From positions 1 to 64,000 of the forward strand of contig NZ_BOMS01000134.1 in NCBI RefSeq assembly GCF_016862315.1: a stretch of 64,000 bases of DNA, written 5' to 3'. The translations under genes were made by a program, and so were the position numbers. Shown in pieces: positions 58,148 through 64,000 of this stretch; within the stretch, counting starts at the first letter, position 1, and each line of letters begins with the position of its first letter. Below the pieces are notes generated by a model. It was not told where the DNA came from. It made no database searches and saw only the letters and a program-made list of their open reading frames with translations. Source of the DNA: Actinoplanes palleronii. GTDB taxonomy: Bacteria > Actinomycetota > Actinomycetes > Mycobacteriales > Micromonosporaceae.

Positions 58148-59200
58148 GTGACGGTTTTCGGGTGCCGGGTCTGTGGGGCCGCGCTGACGGTCGCAGTGTC
58201 GAGGGTGGTGCTTCCGGTCCACGCGAATCAGAAGGCCGGTGGCGCGCAGGGTTCGCTCGATCCGGTGCTGGAGCCCGGCACGTTCGCGGTGGATCCGCTG
58301 CCGTTGGGGCCGCCGCGGCGACGGTGGGACGAGCTCGGCGCCGGTGAAGCCGAGGCGCTCGGCTGGTACGCGCCGAGACCCGGCATCTCGGGCGGACCGG
58401 CCGGCCATGTGCTGCTCGCCCCGGGGGACGTCCACGGCGCCGTCATCGACCTGGCGCTGGTCCTCGACTCCCGATGCTGCGGTGTCGCCGGCGACGTACC
58501 CAACATGGTCTGTGCCGCCTGCCGCGCGCCGGTGGCCATCCGGATCGACGACTGCGGGCTGTGGCAGGCGGTGTGGCTGGATCCGGTTGCGACCCGGGTG
58601 ATCGAGGACGGTCCGGGCCCGTACCCGGTGCTCGGCTGGACCGATCTGCTCGCCCAGCGGCCCGGCCTGGCTCCGTCCGAACCGTACGGTGGCTGGCATC
58701 CGATCTGGACGGCAGCCGTCGCCTCGGCGCTGGCGCATGTGCTGGCCGCCTCGGGCGGCGCCCCGATCCTGATTCCGGACCATCGGGTCGCCGCGATCTT
58801 CCGGCCCGTCCTCGACCGTCTCGGCCCGGCCGGCACCGGGCCGGAGCGCACCCTGGTGCTGGCCGGCCCCGGTCTGCTGGCCGTCGAGGGCGATGTCGTC
58901 CTCGTCCCGGAGCATCCGCAGACCGGCGAACTCTGGCCGGTGGCCCCGCCGGCGACACCGATCCCGCTGGCCTGGGAGGTCTGGCGGCACCTCGCGTTTT
59001 ACCGCGATCCGAAGCCGGTCGGGCGGTCGGTCCCGATGCTGCCGGAGGCCCTGCCGGAACAGATCCCGGGCTATCGGCTCATGCCGGACGGCCAGATCTT
59101 CCTCGGCGTGCTGTCCCGGCTGCCCGAGGTCCGGCAGCCCTGGCTGCGGGCCGTCTACGACCGGGGTCGCTCCTATAGCTACGCCTACCTCGCGTTCTGA
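58148..59200 (+). CDS. Hypothetical protein with two CxxC pairs
   Basis: A 350-residue soluble protein with an early CRVCGAAL and a later VCAACRAPV, which may form a zinc-ribbon-like site. The rest includes PYGGWHPIWTAAVASALAHVLAASGGAPILIPDHRVAAIFRP and a C-terminal EQIPGYRLMPDGQIFLGVL. The GTG at 58148 has GGGGGG five bases before it and decides the start over a longer open frame. I recognise no named family; it looks like a conserved actinobacterial hypothetical. Confidence 0.7.
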   Translation: MTVFGCRVCGAALTVAVSRVVLPVHANQKAGGAQGSLDPVLEPGTFAVDPLPLGPPRRRWDELGAGEAEALGWYAPRPGISGGPAGHVLLAPGDVHGAVIDLALVLDSRCCGVAGDVPNMVCAACRAPVAIRIDDCGLWQAVWLDPVATRVIEDGPGPYPVLGWTDLLAQRPGLAPSEPYGGWHPIWTAAVASALAHVLAASGGAPILIPDHRVAAIFRPVLDRLGPAGTGPERTLVLAGPGLLAVEGDVVLVPEHPQTGELWPVAPPATPIPLAWEVWRHLAFYRDPKPVGRSVPMLPEALPEQIPGYRLMPDGQIFLGVLSRLPEVRQPWLRAVYDRGRSYSYAYLAF

Positions 59201-59247
59201 CCTGCGGCCCGGAAAAACTGTCAGGGGTCGCCGTTAGCATCTCGCGC

Positions 59248-59847
59248 ATGAGTTACGGGATTGCTGCCTACGCGGTCGACATCAAGAAGGTCCGAAGTCA
59301 GGTCGGCAGCGGCGACGCCGAGCTGGCGGAGCAGTATGCGGCCAGTTTCCCGGAGCACCGGCAGCACGTGCAGGAGCACGTCAACGAGCTGCGTGGCGAC
59401 GACACGGTCACGCTCGCCGACATCGCCCGGCAGGTGATCATGGGTGAGCCCTACGACGAGCGGCTCGGCTCGGCGTATGGCTATTTCCTCGAGCACCTGT
59501 GCGACCGCACCGGCGAGCGGCTGCACGACCACGGGTTCCCCTCGTTCTCCGGTTGGGACTATCTGCGGGTGGTCGACGAGGCGCATGAGAGTGCGGGCCT
59601 GCTCGCTCCGGGTTTCTCCCTGGAGGGCCTGATCTCCAGCGGCTCGCCGGTGCCGCTGCCGCACGCCGACTTCCCGGCGATCGGGCACATGTTCAACGCC
59701 GAGCTGCTCGCCCCGGCCGACCTGCTGGCGACCGCCCCCAACACCAGCCTGAACGACGACGAGTTCGGCAGGCCGTCGTATGCGTTGTTCCAGTGGCTGG
59801 CCTACTCCGAGGGGGAGGGCGTCGACCTGGTCACCTTCTACTACTGA
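59248..59847 (+). CDS. DUF7691-like hypothetical protein
   Basis: A 199-residue soluble protein beginning MSYGIAAYAVDIKKVRSQVGSG and ending SYALFQWLAYSEGEGVDLVTFYY. The layout (an N-terminal helix pair, then a central FLEHLCDRTGERLHDHGFPSFSGWDYL region) resembles actinobacterial DUF7691 proteins, as I recall them. No catalytic motif is visible. Its last seven bases overlap the end of the convergent AraC gene. It may be an immunity or stress accessory gene. Confidence 0.65.
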   Translation: MSYGIAAYAVDIKKVRSQVGSGDAELAEQYAASFPEHRQHVQEHVNELRGDDTVTLADIARQVIMGEPYDERLGSAYGYFLEHLCDRTGERLHDHGFPSFSGWDYLRVVDEAHESAGLLAPGFSLEGLISSGSPVPLPHADFPAIGHMFNAELLAPADLLATAPNTSLNDDEFGRPSYALFQWLAYSEGEGVDLVTFYY

Positions 59848-60674
59848 TGCCGATACCGGCCGGCGGACATGCCGTATTCGCGTTTGAAGGCGTTCGCGAA
59901 GGCGTAGGCGGAGCCGTATCCGCTGCGCTGCGCCACCGCGGACAGCGGCAGGTCGGTCGTCTGCAGCAGGCGTGCCGCCAGCGTGAGCCGCCACCAGGTC
60001 AGGTAGGTCAGCGGCGGCTGCCCGACCATCGCGGTGAACCGGCGTGCGAAGGCGGCCCGCGACAGCCCCGCAAACGCGCCCAGCGACGCGACGGTCCAGG
60101 CCTCGGCGGGGCGTTCGTGCACGGCTCGCAACGAGCGCGCGATCACCTCGTCGGTGAGGGCCGTGCACCAGCCGGTGGCCTGTGACTGGGCGCGTTCGCT
60201 GAGACACGCGCGGATCAGGTAGACCAGCAGCACGTCGAGCAGGGCCGGCAGCACCACGTCCCGGCCGTACATCTGCTCGTCGAGCTCGCCGCGCACCAGC
60301 TCGATCGAGGCGTGCAGGTTCGGGTAGCGGTCCGGCCGCGAGGGCAGACCGACCAGGTCGGGAAGATCGTGGAACAGCGGGTGCGGGCGGGCCTGGTCCA
60401 TCCGGTAGGCGCCGGACAGGAACCGGGCCGCGCCGTCGGTGGCGTTCACCAGGGTGTGCGCGGTGCCGTGCGGCACCAGCACGGCATCACCCACCTGCAA
60501 GGTCACGGCCGCGTCGCCCGGCCCGGTCACCCGGACGCACCCCGCGGTGACCACGTAGCACCGGGCGCCCTCGAAAATCGGCGCTGCCGCCTGCCACCCC
60601 GGATCCGCGACCTCCAGCGACAGGGCCGGCCGCCCCACCCGCATCACGCCGATCACGTCGCTGAGCAGGTCCAT
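59841..60674 (-). CDS. AraC family regulator (cupin type), paralogue of the 44.7-kb gene
   Basis: This 277-residue AraC regulator begins MDLLSDVIGVMRVGRPALS. The N-terminal cupin (LQVGDAVLVPHGTAHTLVNAT) is followed by the double helix-turn-helix (WTVASLGAFAGLSRAAFARRFTAMVGQPPLTYLTWWRL and LSAVAQRSGYGSAYAFANAFKREYGMSAGRYR). It is clearly a paralogue of the regulator at 44693. A GTG at 60692 with its own GAGGG would add six residues. It lies downstream of the metallo-beta-lactamase-fold gene (stop at 60697) on the same strand, so both are probably in one transcript. Confidence 0.88.
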   Translation of the reverse strand: MDLLSDVIGVMRVGRPALSLEVADPGWQAAAPIFEGARCYVVTAGCVRVTGPGDAAVTLQVGDAVLVPHGTAHTLVNATDGAARFLSGAYRMDQARPHPLFHDLPDLVGLPSRPDRYPNLHASIELVRGELDEQMYGRDVVLPALLDVLLVYLIRACLSERAQSQATGWCTALTDEVIARSLRAVHERPAEAWTVASLGAFAGLSRAAFARRFTAMVGQPPLTYLTWWRLTLAARLLQTTDLPLSAVAQRSGYGSAYAFANAFKREYGMSAGRYRHQ

Positions 60675-60696
60675 CACCGGATCGTCCCCCACCGGC

Positions 60697-61584
60697 TCAA
60701 CCCTCGGAGAACGCCGCCCACTGCTTGATCAAAAAACTTCCCTGCGATCGTACGATCTCAGCGGCCCCAGCCCCGCCCAGATGCGCCGGCACCACCAGGC
60801 TGTTCGTCGCCGCTGCCTGCTCCAGAACCCGTCGGCGGGCCCGGGTCGCCTCGGCCTGGTCCTCACTCACACAGATCTCGTGATCCGGCTCGATCAGCTG
60901 GAGCGGGGTGTGCACGATGTCGCCGACGAACAGCGCCCGATCCGTGCCGGACTCGAGCCGCAGCACCGCCGAGCCGGGTGTGTGCCCGGCCGCCGGCTGC
61001 AGCACCAGGTTCTCGTCGACGCGGTGACTGTCGCCCTCCCACAGCACGACCTGCCCGGCCTGATGAACCGGCCGGACGCTCTCCTCGAACATCGCCCCGG
61101 TCGCGGCGGCGGAGTGGAACGGCGACACCGGCACGTGGCCGTTGTCGGGATTCCAGTAGTCGAAGTCGACCCGGCTGATCAGGTATTGCGCGTGCGGGAA
61201 CGTCGGCACCCACACTCCGTCGACCAGCCGGGTGTTCCACCCCACGTGGTCGCTGTGCAGGTGCGTGTTGACGACGAGGTCCACGTCCTGCGGCCGCACG
61301 CCGGCCGCCGCCAGCCTCTCCAGGAAGTCACCGCCGGTGTCGAGCCCGTGGCCCACCCCGGTGTCGACCAGCACGGTGCGGCCGGCGCTGCGCAGCACCC
61401 AGGTCTGCACGGTCGTCTGCCACTCGCGGGTTGCGGCGTCGAGGAAGTCGGGCGCGAGCCAGGACTCGTGCCGCTGCCACAAGTCGGCGGGAACGGACGG
61501 GAACAACACGTCGGTGGCGCCGAACGCGCCCTGCCACTCGACGACCCGGGTGACCTCGACATTACCGAGAACGATTGTCTGCAC
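60697..61584 (-). CDS. Metallo-beta-lactamase-fold hydrolase
   Basis: This 295-residue enzyme has the binuclear metal motif HLHSDHVG, further ligands in AAGHTPGSAVL and LFVGDIVH, and a late His in VVPAHLGG. It resembles AHL lactonase/hydrolase-like members with the long loop FLDAATREWQTTVQTWVLRSAGRTVLVDTGVGHGLDTGG. Substrate unknown (lactone, phosphate ester or similar). The GTG at 61584 (VQTIVLGNVEVTRVVEWQG) is the best start; the open frame upstream is Arg/Ser-rich. It is followed by an AraC regulator and divergent from an SDR, which may act on the same compound. Confidence 0.88.
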   Translation of the reverse strand: MQTIVLGNVEVTRVVEWQGAFGATDVLFPSVPADLWQRHESWLAPDFLDAATREWQTTVQTWVLRSAGRTVLVDTGVGHGLDTGGDFLERLAAAGVRPQDVDLVVNTHLHSDHVGWNTRLVDGVWVPTFPHAQYLISRVDFDYWNPDNGHVPVSPFHSAAATGAMFEESVRPVHQAGQVVLWEGDSHRVDENLVLQPAAGHTPGSAVLRLESGTDRALFVGDIVHTPLQLIEPDHEICVSEDQAEATRARRRVLEQAAATNSLVVPAHLGGAGAAEIVRSQGSFLIKQWAAFSEG

Positions 61585-61751
61585 CGGTCGACCGTAAGCA
61601 GCACCGACGAGACGCGAAATGCTCTGCCGTCTCTGCTGTTTAAGCCAGCGTCTCGGCGGGCTCGCGCGGGTCCGTTTGCTCATCCAACGCTCATCGGCTC
61701 CCGGCACGATCAGAACCAGGCGCTACCGGCGCCCACTCACCAGGAGGACAG

Positions 61752-62543
61752 ATGGACCTGCAGCTCACCGGCAAGACCGCGTTCATCAGCGGATCCAGCC
61801 GCGGCATCGGCTACGCGACCGCGAGGGCACTGGCCGGCGAGGGCGTCGACGTGGTGCTCAACGGCCGGGACCCGGCGCGACTGGCCGACGCCGTCGCGGC
61901 GTTGCGCCGCGAGGTGCCCGGCGTCGCGGTCAGTGGCCTGCCCGCCGACTTCGCGGTCGCCGGCGACGTCGACCGGCTGTGCGATCAGCTCCCCGGCGTC
62001 GACATCCTGGTCAACAACGTCGGGCTCTTCGAGCTCAAGGCGTTCGACCTGATCTCCGACGACGACTGGCGGCGCTACCACGAGGTCAACGTGCTCAGCG
62101 GGGTCCGGCTCGCGCGGCGGCTGATGCCGGCGATGCTCGAGCGCGGGTGGGGCCGGATCGTGTTCGTCAGCAGCGAATCGGGCGTCAACATCCCGGCCGA
62201 CATGATCCATTACGGTACGTCCAAGACGGCGATGCTCGCGGTCGGCAACGGCCTGGCGAAGCTCACCAAGGGCACCGCGGTGACGGTCAACTCGGTGCTG
62301 GGTGGCCCGACCTACTCCGACGGCGTCGCCGGCACGGTCAGGGCGCTGGCCGCCGCGCAGTCGCTCCCCGAGGAGCAGATGCGGGCGGCGATCATCGGCA
62401 CCAACCAGACGTCCCTGCTGGAACGCTTCATCGAACCGGACGAGATCGCCAACGCGGTCACCTTCCTCGCCAGCCCGCTCGCGTCAGCCATCAACGGCTC
62501 CGCGATGCGCGTCGACGGCGGCGTCCTGACCACGCTGCTGTGA
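61752..62543 (+). CDS. Short-chain dehydrogenase/reductase
   Basis: A 263-residue classical SDR with the cofactor motif SGSSRGIGYATARAL, VNNVG, VSSESG with the catalytic Ser, and Tyr-Lys in HYGTSK. The C-terminal loop NGSAMRVDGG is typical of 3-oxoacyl-ACP-reductase-like members. AGGAGG six bases upstream fixes the start. It is divergent from the metallo-beta-lactamase-fold gene (167 bases between starts), so these genes and the AraC regulator may form one regulated unit. Confidence 0.9.
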   Translation: MDLQLTGKTAFISGSSRGIGYATARALAGEGVDVVLNGRDPARLADAVAALRREVPGVAVSGLPADFAVAGDVDRLCDQLPGVDILVNNVGLFELKAFDLISDDDWRRYHEVNVLSGVRLARRLMPAMLERGWGRIVFVSSESGVNIPADMIHYGTSKTAMLAVGNGLAKLTKGTAVTVNSVLGGPTYSDGVAGTVRALAAAQSLPEEQMRAAIIGTNQTSLLERFIEPDEIANAVTFLASPLASAINGSAMRVDGGVLTTLL

Positions 62544-62603
62544 TCCGGAGTTTCGTGGTCACCTCTTGACGCACGCCGATGTGAGCCAGTAAACATCTAC
62601 CTG

Positions 62604-62617
62604 GATCCTATAGGATC
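62604..62617. promoter_or_regulatory. Perfect 14-bp palindrome before the enolase-superfamily operon
   Basis: GATCCTATAGGATC (62604-62617) is a perfect palindrome 34 bases before the start codon. Size and A/T centre are typical of GntR-type operators of sugar-acid operons. No GntR gene is visible in the remaining window, so the regulator may be downstream. Confidence 0.55.
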
Positions 62618-62650
62618 TACGAAAAGGAGCGCCGGTTAGGAGGGAGCCCC

Positions 62651-63736
62651 ATGCCCGTCATCACTCACGCCGAGGCGTACCTGGTTGATCTGGCCGTGGA
62701 AACCGTGCGCACCGACGCGCTGCAGACGTTCGTCAAGCAGGAGACGATCTTCGTGCGGATCGGCACCGACGACGGCGGTGAGGGGCTCGGCTACAGCTAC
62801 ACGATCGGCACCGGCGGGACCGCGGTGCTCGCGCTGCTGCGCGACAACCTGCTGGCCCGGCTCCCGGGGCAGGATCCGCACCGGGTGGAGGCGGTCTGGC
62901 GGGATTTGTTCCTGACGACGAAGGCCACCACGGTCGGCCCGATCACCTCGCTGGCCCTGGCCGCCGTCGACACCGCGCTGTGGGATTGGCGCTGCCGCGC
63001 CGCCGGGCAGCCGCTGTGGGTCCTGGCCGGCGGCGCCAAGGACCAAATTCCGTTGTACGACACCGAAGGCGGCTGGCTGCACCTGAGCACCGAGCAGCTG
63101 GTGACCGGCGCCCGGGCCAGCCAGGCCGCAGGCTGGCCGGGCATCAAGATGAAGCTGGGCCGGTCACCGGCGCAGGACGCCGAGCGGCTCGGCGCGGTAC
63201 GCGCGGCGGTCGGCGCGGACTTCGACGTGATGCTCGACGCGAACCAGTCGCTGACCGCCGCCGACGCGATCCGCCGCGCCCGGCTGCTGGAGCCGTACGA
63301 CCCGTTCTGGTTCGAGGAGCCGCTGCCCGCCGAGGACGTGGCCGGGCACGAGCAGGTCGCGGCGGCCACCTCGATCCCGATCGCGGTCGGCGAGTCGCTG
63401 TACGCCGCCGGCCAGTTCGCCGAGTACGTGCGGCGCGGCGCGGCCGGCGTGATCCAGGTGGACGTGGCCCGGGTCGGCGGCATCACGCCGTGGCTCAAGG
63501 TCGCCCACCTGGCCGAGGCCGCGAACCTGACGGTCTGCCCGCACTTCCTGATGGAGTTGCACGTCAGCCTGTGCTGCGCGGTGCCGAACAGCCGGTACCT
63601 CGAACACATCCCGCAGCTGCGCACGATCACCCACGACGAGATCACGGTCGTCGAGGGCCACGCGCTCGCCCCCTCCGCACCCGGGCTGGGCATCGCCTGG
63701 GATCACGACGCCATCGACGACCGGAGAGTCCAGTGA
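62651..63736 (+). CDS. Enolase-superfamily sugar-acid dehydratase/racemase (mandelate racemase type)
   Basis: This 361-residue enzyme has the catalytic layout of the superfamily: KxK in GIKMKLG (Lys166, Lys168), metal ligands Asp196 (MLDANQS), Glu222 (FEEPLP) and Glu248 (VGESLY), and an active-site His298 in CPHF. An N-terminal capping domain covers about residues 1-125. The KxK plus late His pattern fits sugar-acid dehydratases or racemases. AGGAGG precedes the ATG. The next gene's GTG overlaps its stop by four bases, so they are one operon. Exact substrate cannot be told. Confidence 0.88.
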   Translation: MPVITHAEAYLVDLAVETVRTDALQTFVKQETIFVRIGTDDGGEGLGYSYTIGTGGTAVLALLRDNLLARLPGQDPHRVEAVWRDLFLTTKATTVGPITSLALAAVDTALWDWRCRAAGQPLWVLAGGAKDQIPLYDTEGGWLHLSTEQLVTGARASQAAGWPGIKMKLGRSPAQDAERLGAVRAAVGADFDVMLDANQSLTAADAIRRARLLEPYDPFWFEEPLPAEDVAGHEQVAAATSIPIAVGESLYAAGQFAEYVRRGAAGVIQVDVARVGGITPWLKVAHLAEAANLTVCPHFLMELHVSLCCAVPNSRYLEHIPQLRTITHDEITVVEGHALAPSAPGLGIAWDHDAIDDRRVQ

Positions 63737-64000
63737 GCGGGATGAATCCGACCGAGCGGGTACGGCTCGGCCGCACCGACGTGTCCGTCACCCGGCTCGG
63801 GCTGGGGCTCGCGCCGCTGGGCGGGCTGTTCGAGCCGGTCGGTGACGAGCAGGCCCGGCAGACCGTGGAACGCGCGTGGGAGCTGGGACTGCGCTACTTC
63901 GACACGGCGCCGCTCTACGGCACCGGCCTGTCCGAGCGGCGCAGCGGCACGGTGCTGGCGGGCAAGCCACGCGCCGAGTTCGCGCTCTCCACCAAGGTGG
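63733..64000 (+). CDS. Aldo/keto reductase (partial, runs off the window)
   Basis: The first 89 codons of an aldo/keto reductase begin VSGMNPTERVRLGRTDVSVTRLGLG and include YFDTAPLYGTGLSERRSG with the catalytic Asp and Tyr. The pattern is that of sugar dehydrogenase-like aldo/keto reductases (D-threo-aldose/L-fucose dehydrogenase type). The GTG overlaps the preceding stop (GTGA), so it is in the enolase-superfamily operon and may supply or consume the acid. The gene continues beyond 64000. Confidence 0.85.
   Translation, partial: MSGMNPTERVRLGRTDVSVTRLGLGLAPLGGLFEPVGDEQARQTVERAWELGLRYFDTAPLYGTGLSERRSGTVLAGKPRAEFALSTKV

Overview
The window is very GC-rich DNA (third codon positions mostly G or C, many GTG starts, Shine-Dalgarno sites of the GGAGG type). 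Its gene content is typical of a soil actinomycete: WYL, AraC, TetR and XRE regulators, DUF885, SpoIIE-type phosphatases with GAF domains, and secreted enzymes. The style fits the Micromonosporaceae (Actinoplanes-like), but that placement is inference, since there is no rRNA or tRNA gene to anchor it. I saw no tRNA, rRNA, CRISPR array, prophage or intact insertion sequence.

Layout: 0-5.6 kb holds a TetR regulator, a membrane GGDEF-EAL protein, a secreted lectin-like protein and a WYL regulator divergent from a small alpha/beta hydrolase. 5.6-13.7 kb holds membrane proteins including an AI-2E-family exporter, a 900-residue secreted hydrolase, an aldo/keto reductase divergent from an XRE regulator, and an FAD oxidoreductase. 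13.7-20.1 kb holds a GT2 synthase with a C-terminal MshEN-like (c-di-GMP-binding) domain, RidA and a beta-hydroxyacid dehydrogenase divergent from a LysR regulator, and a DUF885 zinc protein. 20.1-24.3 kb is a degraded stretch with a decayed formaldehyde dehydrogenase, a broken secreted-protein gene and a few hypothetical genes. 24.3-27.0 kb holds a membrane NACHT NTPase followed by a YdcF-like protein.

27.1-36.1 kb is the clearest pathway: a TetR regulator divergent from permease, two DUF1989 proteins, urea/guanidine carboxylase and allophanate hydrolase, all tightly overlapping. 36.2-43.5 kb is signalling: GAF-PP2C phosphatase plus response regulator, an aldo/keto reductase, a 9-residue-repeat membrane protein and a second GGDEF-EAL protein. 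43.5-50.7 kb has an acyl-CoA-dehydrogenase-like flavoprotein with its AraC regulator, and an iron-siderophore ABC importer with an iron-box-like site and an AraC regulator. 50.9-55.4 kb has a secreted Gly/His-rich repeat protein and three membrane proteins. 55.5-59.8 kb is a patch of hypotheticals including a frameshifted SUKH-like gene and a visibly lower-GC membrane protein. 59.8-64 kb has AraC plus metallo-beta-lactamase-fold hydrolase, an SDR, and the start of a sugar-acid operon (enolase-superfamily enzyme plus aldo/keto reductase).

The most unusual signal is a family of five long, covarying palindromes (core CAGGGGTGTCTC / GAGACACCCCTG, outer GGCTGG / CCAGCC) at about 7.75, 10.68, 32.80, 43.52 and 45.60 kb. 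Four lie between genes, three of them between convergent genes where terminators belong. The fifth sits in frame inside the urea carboxylase gene, next to a 36-bp tandem duplication, and is read through as about 18 extra residues, much as Rickettsia palindromic elements are. The c-di-GMP theme (two GGDEF-EAL proteins and a probable c-di-GMP-sensing polysaccharide synthase) is the second thread worth following.
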